NCBI GenBank assembly: GCA_040877875.1
Contig: JBBDNC010000028.1
Coordinates: 1-36,735 of the forward strand
Direction: 5' to 3'
DNA: 36,735 nt
Source of the DNA: JBBDNC01 sp040877875
GTDB lineage: Bacteria; Bacteroidota; Rhodothermia; Balneolales; Balneolaceae
Under the pieces are notes generated by a model. It did not search any database. It saw nothing but the letters and a program-made list of their open reading frames with translations, and was not told the DNA's origin. Positions within the stretch are counted from its first letter, which is position 1, and each line of letters starts with the position of its first letter. The position numbers were made by a program, and so were the translations under genes. Below are positions 1 through 8,610 of this stretch, one piece after another.

Positions 1-177
1 GCATATTTATAAAACCTGATTTAATGTCCTTTATATTTTTTCAAAAAAAAGTAAGATCGTCCACAATTTTCAGAATGAAATCCATTTAATGGCTTTTAGC
101 AATTCACTATACTGAGCATTAACAGGCTAAAGCCCTATGTGACGGTGCAGTTTCAGTCAACCCAAATGTTTCTACTT

Positions 178-1377
178 ATGAAAAAGATTTCTTTACTAGG
201 TTCCGGCTTGATCGGAATGTTTTATACGATGGCAATACACGGACAGCGCAGCAGAGATAAAGTTGTAACTATTTATTCCCGAACGGAAGAGCGAGCCAGG
301 GAGTTTGCCAAGGAATGGGATATCCCGAACTGGACGACGGATATGGACGAGTCGATAGAGGATCCCGAATCTGATGTGGTTATAGTAGCCCTGCCTAACT
401 TTCTGCACAAAGAGGCGATTTTAAAATCCGTTGCAGCAGGCAAAGCGGTTCTTTGTACGAAGCCGCTGGCAATGAATGCGGAAGAGGCCAGGGAAATCCT
501 GGAAGCGGTGGAGGAGGCCGGTGTATTTCATGGATACCTGGAGGATCTGGCTTATACGCCCAAAACACTCAAAGCACTGAACTCTGTCAAGAATGGTACC
601 CTCGGCCGGATTCTGTGGACACGGTCACGGGAAGCTCATCCGGGCCCGCACAGCGACTGGTTTTGGGACCCTGAGAAATCCGGGGGCGGCGCGATCATCG
701 ATCTGGGATGCCACTGCATAGAAATCGGCAGAAACTATATCGGGAAAGATGTCCGCCCGGTGGAAGTGATGTGCTGGGCCGACACTCAGGTTAAGCCCAT
801 TGATGCTGAAGACCATGCGCTGGGATGGGTCAAATATGCAAACGGGGCGATTGGCCAATTTGAAGTAAGCTGGTCCTTTCGGGGTGGAATGGACCTTCGG
901 GATGAGGTCTCCGGAACGGAAGGATCTCTGCGGCTCGATCACTTCCTTCGTACCGGGTTCGAGATGTATGCAGCCGGCGGACAAAAAGGCTATGTGGCCG
1001 AGAAAGCGGAAAGTGAGTCGGGATGGCTCTTCCCGGTAGGGGATGAAGTCCACGCCCTTGGTTATACGGATATGTTCACGGATATGTTTGATGCCATGGA
1101 AGAAGGCGGTACTCCTATGGAAACGTTCTACGACGGATATATTATCAACGCTATCATGGACGCTTGCTATCGTTCGGCAAAATCAAAAACATGGGAACCT
1201 GTAGAGCTGGATATTTGGCGGGGTAAAGAACAGGGTGAGGATCTTGAAAGAATAAAAGAGTATGACGAAAACTATTACCTGATAAAAGAGGAACGCTTGC
1301 CTGATGGTAGGAAAAAAGTGATCCTGAAAGATAAATCAACCGGTAAGATTTCAGAAAAAATAGCAGAGGAGGATTGA
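178..1377 (+). CDS. Gfo/Idh/MocA family NAD(P)-dependent oxidoreductase
   Basis: A 399-residue cytoplasmic dehydrogenase of the Gfo/Idh/MocA family, which oxidises or reduces sugars, inositols and their derivatives with NAD(P). The N-terminus carries a Rossmann dinucleotide motif (GSGLIGMF, about residues 7-14). The lysine-containing family motif appears as CTKPLA near residue 95, and GGGAIIDLGCHCIEI matches the conserved substrate-domain motif containing the active-site histidine. The frame stays open back to a GTG at 139, but ATG 178 is preferred because the Rossmann beta strand begins immediately after it; ATG 166 is also possible. No clear Shine-Dalgarno sequence is seen. It is the first gene of a co-directional run of sugar-related enzymes, which supports a catabolic role. 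The family call is firm; the substrate cannot be read from the sequence. Confidence 0.9.
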   Translation: MKKISLLGSGLIGMFYTMAIHGQRSRDKVVTIYSRTEERAREFAKEWDIPNWTTDMDESIEDPESDVVIVALPNFLHKEAILKSVAAGKAVLCTKPLAMNAEEAREILEAVEEAGVFHGYLEDLAYTPKTLKALNSVKNGTLGRILWTRSREAHPGPHSDWFWDPEKSGGGAIIDLGCHCIEIGRNYIGKDVRPVEVMCWADTQVKPIDAEDHALGWVKYANGAIGQFEVSWSFRGGMDLRDEVSGTEGSLRLDHFLRTGFEMYAAGGQKGYVAEKAESESGWLFPVGDEVHALGYTDMFTDMFDAMEEGGTPMETFYDGYIINAIMDACYRSAKSKTWEPVELDIWRGKEQGEDLERIKEYDENYYLIKEERLPDGRKKVILKDKSTGKISEKIAEED

Positions 1378-1483
1378 ATCTGTTTTCCATCCGTACCGCG
1401 GGGAATTAAATTCAATCTGATATCCTGTTATCCGGGTAAATGATGCTCCATGTATCGTCAGACTAAAACCCAAGTATAACCCT

Positions 1484-4423
1484 ATGAAAATATCCACGCT
1501 GGATCACTCCCTGTCAATAGGAGCTTGGGTAAGTCTTTTAGCTTTTATAATGATTGCTTGTACCCATAACAATGAGGATCGGCAGGGTCGTTTTGAATCT
1601 GCTGTTTCTTCATTACATCCTTCCGGGGACGATGAGGACAGGCTCTTCGTGCCTGAAGGGTTGCGTGCGGAAGTTTGGGCAAAGTCTCCTCAATTTTATA
1701 ACCCTACGAATATCGATGTGGACCGGAACGGACGCGTATGGGTGACCGAGGCCGTCAATTATCGTGACTTTAACAACGATCCTGAAGATGGCTTTAAACA
1801 TTTTGAAGGCGGGGACCGTGTGGTGATTTTGGAGGATACGAACGGGGACGGCCGTGCGGATTCGTCAAAAGTGTTTGTCCAGGATGAGGACTTGGTTTCT
1901 CCTTTGGGGATTGCCGTGATCGAAAATAAGGTGATCGTTTCTAGCTCTCCTTACCTGATTGTCTATACGGATGAGACTGGGAACGATCAACCGGACCGCA
2001 AGGAGAAGTTTTTAACAGGTTTCGGCGGACTCGATCATGATCATGCGCTTCATTCTTTGGTAGCCGGGCCGGACGGCCTGTGGTATTTTAATACCGGAAA
2101 TGCCGGGCCCCATATCGTTACGGATAAGGATGGATGGACGCTCCGTGCAGGCAGTAGTTATACAGGCGGCACACCTTACAATGTGGAAAATGAGCCGGGC
2201 CTGATAAGCGACGACGGACGCGTCTGGATAGGAGGTGTAGCTCTTCGGATCAATCCGGATGGGACCGGGTTAAAAGTTTTGGGCCATAATTTTCGCAATA
2301 GTTATGAAATTACCCTGGACTCCTACGGGAATATGTGGCAAAATGATAATGATGATCAGATTTCCAATCGTACCACCTGGCTCGTGGAGGGAGGCAATGC
2401 CGGATTTATGAGCCGTGACGGTTCCCGGTTTTGGCGTGCCGATCAACGGCCGGGCCAGGATATCCCAACCGCTCATTGGCGCCAGGAAGACCCCGGTGTC
2501 ATGCCATCGGGCGATATTACCGGAGCGGGGGCTCCTACCGGGATTGTTCTCTATGAAAGTGATGCCCTCGGGCCTCAATATGAAGAGATGTTGTTGAGTG
2601 CGGATGCCGGCAGAAATCATATCTTTGGATATCTGCCTGAACCGTCGGGTGCCGGTTTTGAACTGAACCGCCACATTTTTGCTTCCTCGGTAGATGAATC
2701 CACATCAGATTATGTCTGGCACAATGAGAATATAGGTGAAGACAAATGGTTCCGGCCGAGTGATGTAGCTGTTGGAACGGACGGATCTCTCTATATTGCC
2801 GATTGGTATGACCCGATCGTGGGTGGCCATCAAATGAGGCTACAGCAGGGGGATGGGCGTATCTATCGGATCAGTCCTGAAAACCGCGCCTTGCATACTC
2901 CGGATCTGGACTTACAGAGTACAGAGGGCCAGATACAGGCCCTTCTGAATCCTGCGATCAACGTTCGCTATAGCGGATTTATACGCTTAAAGGAACAAGG
3001 AGAAAGTGCGGTGGAAGATGTCAAAGAGATTTTGTCGGCCGATAAGCGTTATCACCGGGCCCGCGCAGTCTGGCTCCTGGCAAACCTGGGGGATGCCGGG
3101 ATCACGGAAGCTGAACGTTTGATGCAAGATGACCGGGATGATCACATTCGGTTCACAGCTTTTCGGGCACTCCGGCAAAACAATCCTGAACGGGTACTGG
3201 AATATGCCCAACGGCTTGCCCGGGATCCTTCTCCCCCGATAAGGCGGGAAGTGGCGATTGCACTTCGTGATATTCCTCTGGATGAATCACAGGAGATCAT
3301 TCTGGAATTAATAAAAGGGTATGACGGGGAAGATCAGTGGTACCTCTACGCACTCGGGATAGCACTCGACGGAAAGGGGGAAGAGTTCTATCCGGTTTTG
3401 AAGGAAGAGTTCGCAGGAAACAGTTCTCCTGAAGAATGGCCTGAAATCGTAGCGGACCTTGCCTGGGAATTGCATCCGAGAGCAGCCGTTGAGGATCTGA
3501 AAGCCCGGGCGGCCTCCCGGCTGTTGCCAGAGGCGGAGCGTAAACGCGCGATTGTTGCATTGGGATTTGTCGATGCACCTGAAGCTGCCGATGCGATGAT
3601 CGCATTGAGTGAACAGTCACTTTCTGATGTTTCAAGGGAAGCTTTATGGTGGCTTAAATTCAGAAATACGAATGAATGGCAGGCATATCTTGAAGATTGG
3701 GAAGCTCCTCCTCCGGATCGGCCGCTGGCCAAAAAGCCTGAGATACTGGCCCTCAATGAGGTTGTTAACAATGAATCGGCTTCGATTCGGGAACGGGTTC
3801 AGGCTGCCGAGACGATGGCAGCAGATTCTGTGGGAGGATTGTATTTAATCAGTGCCGCCGCGCAATCTAAGCTCCCATTCGAACTGGAACAAGCAATAAG
3901 TTCTGTTATCTTTGAGAATCCTGATCGATATGTAAGAAGCCTGGCAATGGGTTATTTTACCCGGCCGGATCCGGGCCAAAGTGTTAACAGAGAAAATATA
4001 TTGTCTGCCGTAACCGATGCTGATGTGGATCGGGGCAGGGATCTGTTTTTTTCAAATTGTGCCATGTGTCACAGCAACGGTGAGACAGGTAGTTCTTTCG
4101 GGCCGAGCCTTGCTACGATTAGAAACAGAATAGGCAGATCTGAACTATTGGATGCCATTATAGAACCGGATGCATCTGTTACATTTGGATTTGAGCCCTG
4201 GCTGGTCACGACCGGAGACGGAAGAGCTATCTATGGGTTGAGGCTCTCTGACGGAAACATCACGGTTGTGAGTGATGTGTTTGAGAACCGGTATTTCTTT
4301 AACGCCGAAGAAATTGAAAGTAAACGTCAACTTTCAACCACGATTATGCCGGATGCTTATCAGCTGGAGCTTACCGAGGACGACCTGGCGGATCTGACAA
4401 GATATCTTCTCGAATTAAATTGA
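1484..4423 (+). CDS. Lipoprotein PVC-type dehydrogenase with HEAT-like repeats and C-terminal cytochrome c
   Basis: A 979-residue exported protein. The N-terminal signal ends in a lipobox-like IMIAC, making Cys26 the probable lipidated residue, so it should sit in a membrane facing the periplasm. Residues of about 50-460 form a beta-propeller-like region rich in D-x-N-G-D repeats, typical of the 'membrane-bound dehydrogenase' family first noted in Planctomycetes/Verrucomicrobia. About 480-800 look like alpha-helical HEAT-type repeats. The C-terminal domain has a heme c site, CAMCH, at residues 859-863 and a possible distal methionine in TTIMPDAY. By family it probably oxidises a sugar or alcohol and passes electrons to the heme; substrate and cofactor are not evident. 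It starts 106 bases after the Gfo/Idh gene and is followed 46 bases later by an SDR gene, consistent with one transcription unit. Confidence 0.88.
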   Translation: MKISTLDHSLSIGAWVSLLAFIMIACTHNNEDRQGRFESAVSSLHPSGDDEDRLFVPEGLRAEVWAKSPQFYNPTNIDVDRNGRVWVTEAVNYRDFNNDPEDGFKHFEGGDRVVILEDTNGDGRADSSKVFVQDEDLVSPLGIAVIENKVIVSSSPYLIVYTDETGNDQPDRKEKFLTGFGGLDHDHALHSLVAGPDGLWYFNTGNAGPHIVTDKDGWTLRAGSSYTGGTPYNVENEPGLISDDGRVWIGGVALRINPDGTGLKVLGHNFRNSYEITLDSYGNMWQNDNDDQISNRTTWLVEGGNAGFMSRDGSRFWRADQRPGQDIPTAHWRQEDPGVMPSGDITGAGAPTGIVLYESDALGPQYEEMLLSADAGRNHIFGYLPEPSGAGFELNRHIFASSVDESTSDYVWHNENIGEDKWFRPSDVAVGTDGSLYIADWYDPIVGGHQMRLQQGDGRIYRISPENRALHTPDLDLQSTEGQIQALLNPAINVRYSGFIRLKEQGESAVEDVKEILSADKRYHRARAVWLLANLGDAGITEAERLMQDDRDDHIRFTAFRALRQNNPERVLEYAQRLARDPSPPIRREVAIALRDIPLDESQEIILELIKGYDGEDQWYLYALGIALDGKGEEFYPVLKEEFAGNSSPEEWPEIVADLAWELHPRAAVEDLKARAASRLLPEAERKRAIVALGFVDAPEAADAMIALSEQSLSDVSREALWWLKFRNTNEWQAYLEDWEAPPPDRPLAKKPEILALNEVVNNESASIRERVQAAETMAADSVGGLYLISAAAQSKLPFELEQAISSVIFENPDRYVRSLAMGYFTRPDPGQSVNRENILSAVTDADVDRGRDLFFSNCAMCHSNGETGSSFGPSLATIRNRIGRSELLDAIIEPDASVTFGFEPWLVTTGDGRAIYGLRLSDGNITVVSDVFENRYFFNAEEIESKRQLSTTIMPDAYQLELTEDDLADLTRYLLELN

Positions 4424-4469
4424 GTAGCCGTGAAATTTCAAATAAACTCTGCATGACAATCAAGAACTT

Positions 4470-5261
4470 ATGCTGTTAAGGGAAAAGAAAATTGTGATCA
4501 TTGGCGGGACCACTGGAATGGGTCTGAGTGCAACCAGAGCCTTTATCGACCAGGGGGCAAAAGTTGTAGCCGTCGGACTCGATGAGGGATCCTGTAAAAA
4601 TGTTCGGGAAGAGTTTCAAACAGATATAGGGGTCCTCAGGAGAGATGCGACCCGGGAACAAACCGCACAAGATGCCGTCGAGTTGTGTTTGGAAAAATTT
4701 AATGGATTTGACGGCCTGTACCATGTGGCAGGAGGCAGCGGCCGAAAAATGGGGGATGGTCCGCTCCACGAACTCACCCTCGAGGGCTGGAACAAGACCC
4801 TGGAATTGAATCTCACGTCCATGATGCTGTCAAACCGGGCTGCTGTCCGGTCGTTCAAAAGCCGTGAAACCGAAGGGGCTATACTGAATATGGGTTCGGT
4901 GTTGGGCTACTCACCTTCCCCCGGATATTTTACGACACATGCCTATGCCGCAGCCAAATCCGCCGTCATCGGATACAGCCAGTCGATTGCCGCCCATTAT
5001 GCAAAAGATAACATCCGGGTGAATGTTATAGCCCCGGGACTGGTGGAAACCCCGATGGCCCAACGCGCAGCCCAGGATCCGGAGATCATGAAATTTATTA
5101 AAACCAAACAACCGCTGCAGCATGGCCGTATTGCACAGCCGGAGGATCTCGATGGAGCGGCATGCTATTTTATGTCCGACCACTCCCGCTTTACGACAGG
5201 CCAATTTTTGGCGATTGACGGCGGGTGGAGCATCAGCGAAGGACAATTTAAGGGGGAATGA
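4470..5261 (+). CDS. SDR family oxidoreductase
   Basis: A 263-residue classical short-chain dehydrogenase/reductase. It has a glycine-rich cofactor motif GGTTGMG (residues 12-18), Asn114 in LELNLTS, Ser143, and the catalytic Tyr159-x-x-x-Lys163 pair in YAAAK, so the Asn-Ser-Tyr-Lys tetrad is complete. The usual NNAG motif is replaced by HVAGGSG (85-91). The C-terminus VETPMAQR...FTTGQFLAIDGGW is typical of the family. The stop codon lies one base before the next gene's start, so translation of the two is probably coupled. By context it should oxidise a sugar, sugar acid or polyol; the exact substrate is unknown. Confidence 0.92.
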   Translation: MLLREKKIVIIGGTTGMGLSATRAFIDQGAKVVAVGLDEGSCKNVREEFQTDIGVLRRDATREQTAQDAVELCLEKFNGFDGLYHVAGGSGRKMGDGPLHELTLEGWNKTLELNLTSMMLSNRAAVRSFKSRETEGAILNMGSVLGYSPSPGYFTTHAYAAAKSAVIGYSQSIAAHYAKDNIRVNVIAPGLVETPMAQRAAQDPEIMKFIKTKQPLQHGRIAQPEDLDGAACYFMSDHSRFTTGQFLAIDGGWSISEGQFKGE

Positions 5262-5262
5262 T

Positions 5263-6198
5263 ATGGCGAATGAGCGGTTTGCAATTGGAATTGATCTGGG
5301 CGGTACAAGAATCAAAGGGGTGTTAATCTGTGAAAACGGCCACGTTTTGCAAAAACTGACTCATCCTACCCTGAGTGATGAAAATGAACGTACTCCATCG
5401 GGTGACACCTGGAAACAAGCCATATTTGAACTTGTTCAAAAATTAAAGGAATGCCATCCGCAAGGCCCGCAGGAAATTAAAGCTATCGGACTGGCTGCCC
5501 CGGGGCTCCCCAATGAGACGAATGATCGGATCCTGCATATGCCAGGCCGGCTCCGGGGACTGGAACAGTTTGAATGGGGCGCGTTTCTGGATGTAAAAGA
5601 GGCCTCTTTATCTGTTCTCAACGACGCACAAGCCGCATTGGTCGCAGAGAGTTCTTTTGGCAGCGGGCAGGGAATTGAAAATATTATACTTTTGACACTG
5701 GGGACAGGGGTGGGGGGTGCGATTCTGATCAACGGTGAACTTTATCAGGGCAATATTCAGCGCGCCGGGCATTTTGGCCATATATCCCTGAATACATCCG
5801 GCCCTTTGGGAATCACAGGAACTCCCGGCAGCCTGGAAGAGGCCATCGGCAACGCTACTCTGACTGATCGCTCCCTGGGTGAATATGACTCCACCCGGGA
5901 GTTGGTCGATGCATTTAAAGCAGGAGATTCTTTTGCTGCCTGGGTGTGGTTGAACTCGGTTAGAAACCTGTCGATTGGGATCTCATCCCTGATAAATGCA
6001 TTATCGCCCGAGCTGGTTATATTGGGAGGCGGGATTGCCCAGGCTGATGAGGCGCTGTTTGACCCCCTCGAACGATTTTTAATGAAATATGAGTGGCAAC
6101 CGGACAGGGTAAGAACACCGGTTAAAAAGGCGACATTCCATCACTTTGCCGGAGCTATGGGGGCTGCTATGTATTCACTGAAATACGGAATGCATTAA
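5263..6198 (+). CDS. ROK family sugar kinase lacking the zinc-binding cysteines
   Basis: A 311-residue ROK-family protein (sugar kinase/ASKHA fold). Visible motifs are the phosphate-binding DLGGTRIKG near residues 11-19, the catalytic-aspartate region LNDAQAA, and the glycine-rich TLGTGVGGA. The usual ROK zinc motif CxCGxxGC, expected just after GHISL, is replaced by a cysteine-free stretch (GITGTPGS), so this kinase probably lacks the structural zinc. The start at ATG 5263 is chosen because the kinase domain begins there and a strong AAGGGGGA ribosome-binding site lies just upstream, overlapping the end of the SDR gene; the frame is open further upstream to 5122, but that part overlaps the SDR. 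There is no N-terminal helix-turn-helix, so it is a kinase rather than a ROK repressor. Substrate unknown. Confidence 0.88.
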   Translation: MANERFAIGIDLGGTRIKGVLICENGHVLQKLTHPTLSDENERTPSGDTWKQAIFELVQKLKECHPQGPQEIKAIGLAAPGLPNETNDRILHMPGRLRGLEQFEWGAFLDVKEASLSVLNDAQAALVAESSFGSGQGIENIILLTLGTGVGGAILINGELYQGNIQRAGHFGHISLNTSGPLGITGTPGSLEEAIGNATLTDRSLGEYDSTRELVDAFKAGDSFAAWVWLNSVRNLSIGISSLINALSPELVILGGGIAQADEALFDPLERFLMKYEWQPDRVRTPVKKATFHHFAGAMGAAMYSLKYGMH

Positions 6199-6239
6199 TG
6201 GAAGCCTTTGAAAAGAAATGAATAACCTATAAACTTATA

Positions 6240-7049
6240 ATGAATCCCATCAAACAATATTTAGAAAAGAGTAAACAAATTATTCAAACTGTAGAAAGTC
6301 AGTCGGAGGATATCCAAACGGCTGCAAAATGGTTTGCTGAAAGTATCCTGAAGGATAGAATGGTTCATGTGTTCGGTTCCGGCCATAGCAGGATTATGGT
6401 CGAGGAAATGTGGCCCCGGTATGGGTCGTTTCCCGGATTTAATCCGATCGTGGAACTGTCTCTCTCTTTTCACAACCTGGTTGTTGGAGCCAACGGCCAG
6501 CGGCAGGCGATGTTCCTGGAAAATGTTTCGGGACTTGCAGAAAGAATTCTAAGAAATTTTGATCTGAGTGATCAGGATTCGGCTCTTGTTATTTCGTCAA
6601 GCGGCAGCAGTATCGTATCCATTGAAATGGCCGAAATTTTTCAAAAAAATAATATCAAGGTCGTTGCCCTGACTACAAAATCATCTGCAAAAACGAGTAC
6701 AAGTAACAGAAAAGACGGAAAGAAATTACATGATTTTGCAGATCTGGTACTCGATACCGGGGCACCGGCCGGGGATGCCATGGTGGAGATTCCAAATCTG
6801 ATTACGAAGGTAGCTCCCGGGTCGACCGTTGGCGGGGTTCTTCTCATCAATTGTATCAAAGCCGAGGTTGCCAGGCTGCTGACCGAGGCAGGCTCTCCGC
6901 CAAAAGTACTTACGGATAGTGCATCCGTGGGTGAATTGGAATCCAGGGAGTTGTTTGAAAGTGCATATGATGAACATGCCCATCGGCTGGCCAAACTCTA
7001 TGAGAATATTGGATCTAATAGTAACCATAGTAAAAATAAAAATGTGTAA
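6240..7049 (+). CDS. SIS domain-containing sugar-phosphate binding protein
   Basis: A 269-residue SIS-domain protein of the type previously called UPF0309. SIS domains bind phosphosugars, usually as isomerases, etherases or regulators. FGSGHSR (about 45-51) and the serine-rich phosphate loop VISSSGSS (118-124) are the typical SIS signatures. An N-terminal helical segment (about 1-40) and a C-terminal helical tail resemble the N-acetylmuramic acid 6-phosphate etherase/AgaS-like subgroup, but no specific catalytic assignment can be made. It follows the ROK kinase by 41 bases, and the pair suggests phosphorylation followed by isomerisation or cleavage of the phosphorylated sugar. Start ATG 6240 gives the expected full-length domain. 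Confidence 0.85.
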   Translation: MNPIKQYLEKSKQIIQTVESQSEDIQTAAKWFAESILKDRMVHVFGSGHSRIMVEEMWPRYGSFPGFNPIVELSLSFHNLVVGANGQRQAMFLENVSGLAERILRNFDLSDQDSALVISSSGSSIVSIEMAEIFQKNNIKVVALTTKSSAKTSTSNRKDGKKLHDFADLVLDTGAPAGDAMVEIPNLITKVAPGSTVGGVLLINCIKAEVARLLTEAGSPPKVLTDSASVGELESRELFESAYDEHAHRLAKLYENIGSNSNHSKNKNV

Positions 7050-7168
7050 CGGGTTCAGGGTCAGGTGCTGACTGACCATTACGGGTATTGTAGCATACAG
7101 AATCGGTGCGGCCCCGGTAATCTGAATAATTGGGTATGTAACGATGAAGCCGGACACTATTTACAATC

Positions 7169-7183
7169 TATTGTATTACAATA
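7169..7183. promoter_or_regulatory. 15-bp perfect palindrome, candidate operator
   Basis: TATTGTATTACAATA is an odd-centred perfect palindrome 53 bases upstream of the FAD-oxidoreductase start, in the 187-base spacer that separates this gene from the SIS gene. TTACAAT also occurs as a direct copy at 7161-7167. The placement fits a transcription-factor site controlling the second half of the catabolic locus. No regulator gene in the window can be paired with it. Confidence 0.35.
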
Positions 7184-7236
7184 CCTTTAAACCCGATGCT
7201 TCTGATAATGTATAACCATAAATTTTCAATGTACAT

Positions 7237-8610
7237 ATGAATGACATCCTGAATTATAGCAATATCCCTTTGCTGGATGAAGTCGATATTTTGGTCATCG
7301 GAGGCGGGTCGGCCGGATGTTTGGCGGCTCTCGCTTCCAGCCATGACCAAAATCACCGGGTTATGCTGATCGAGCGGTATGGCTATCTCGGGGGTACTTC
7401 AACGCAAATGCTGGATACGTTCTACGGTTTTTTTACTCCCGGCGAGGAACCTAAAAAAATAGTATCCGGGCTTCCCGGCCGAATAGTGAATGCGCTGGAT
7501 GAAACAGAGGATGTTTTCTTACGCTCCAATACCTACGGGGCGGGTACCGGCGTGACCTATAACCCCGAACGCCTGAAACGGGTATGGGATCTGCAATTAC
7601 TCCGGGCAGGCGTAAAATTTCACCTGCATACCCTGCTGGTGGATGTGGAGAAGTCAAACGGAGACGAGACGATTTGCGTGGTGTGGCACAAGAGCGGTTT
7701 TTACAAGATTAAGGCCAGACGTGTGGTGGACGCTTCCGGCGATGCTGATTTTTGTCACTGGGTGGATTTTCCTTACGAATTAGCCGGAGAAAAAGAACCT
7801 GCCCAGAGTATGACCACCACCTTTCGCATGAGTAATGTTGACTTGCAAAAATTTGAGAAGGCGGGCGGTAAAAAGTTGATGAAAGAGAAAATGAAAATGG
7901 CCGTAGAGAAAGGAACTCACCCCTTGCCGCGAAAAGAGGGGTCAGCCCATGAAATGGTACAGACGGGTTGTATCGCTACGGTAGCGGTTAAAGTTTCTGA
8001 TAGGATGCCGTTAAAATTCGGGGAACTTACCGATGCGGAAATTGAGGGACGAAAGCAGGCATTTATCTATGAAACGTTTTTCAGAGAAGAGGTGCCCGGA
8101 TATGAAGAGGCAAAAATTATTGGGTTGTCGCACCAGATAGGGGTGCGTGAAACCCGGCGGGTCTATGGCGAATACCGGCTTACCCGGGAGGATTGTATGG
8201 CCGGCAAGATCACGGAGGATACGGTTCTCTTGTGCGGGGCTCCCCTGGAAGATCATCGGCAGGGAAGCGAAGGAGAAGCTGAAACCCGCTGGGAGTATAT
8301 CCCGAATGGCGGGGTCTATGGAGTCCCCTATCAAACGCTGGTCCCCCGTGAAAGTATGAATACATGGGTTGCAGGTCGTTGTTTTTCTGCTACGCATGAT
8401 GCCCACGCCTCCTGTCGGTCGATGGCACAGACCATGTCGATGGGCCAGGCTGCCGGGATGGCCGCCACACTCTCACTTGATACGGATTCCGGCGCGAAAG
8501 AGCTGAATGTACAGACGCTGAGAAAGCGGCTGAGGAAGGCCGGGACGATTTTGGAAATGCCTGAAAAGCCAGCGGACATCAGTAGATACGGGTGGAAAAA
8601 CAATGAGTAA
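7237..8610 (+). CDS. FAD-dependent oxidoreductase (FAD_oxidored family)
   Basis: A 457-residue soluble flavoprotein. The N-terminal FAD-binding motif VIGGGSAG lies at residues 20-27, followed by LIERYGYLGGTST at about 44-56, a combination typical of the PF12831 family. A second FAD-contact motif VVDASGDAD lies near residue 165 and a C-terminal GRCFSATHDAHASCRSM segment completes the FAD site. Members are often found with sugar or polysaccharide degradation genes, usually without an assigned reaction. No signal peptide is seen. The 3' end overlaps the start of the phosphotriesterase-like gene by 8 bases, so the two are probably translated together and act in the same pathway, for example oxidation of a sugar followed by lactone opening (inference). 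Confidence 0.88.
   Translation: MNDILNYSNIPLLDEVDILVIGGGSAGCLAALASSHDQNHRVMLIERYGYLGGTSTQMLDTFYGFFTPGEEPKKIVSGLPGRIVNALDETEDVFLRSNTYGAGTGVTYNPERLKRVWDLQLLRAGVKFHLHTLLVDVEKSNGDETICVVWHKSGFYKIKARRVVDASGDADFCHWVDFPYELAGEKEPAQSMTTTFRMSNVDLQKFEKAGGKKLMKEKMKMAVEKGTHPLPRKEGSAHEMVQTGCIATVAVKVSDRMPLKFGELTDAEIEGRKQAFIYETFFREEVPGYEEAKIIGLSHQIGVRETRRVYGEYRLTREDCMAGKITEDTVLLCGAPLEDHRQGSEGEAETRWEYIPNGGVYGVPYQTLVPRESMNTWVAGRCFSATHDAHASCRSMAQTMSMGQAAGMAATLSLDTDSGAKELNVQTLRKRLRKAGTILEMPEKPADISRYGWKNNE

Noticed and set aside
7059..7077. GGTCAGGTGCTGACTGACC as a terminator after the SIS-domain gene
   Set aside because: It can form a short hairpin but no T-run follows, so termination is not supported.
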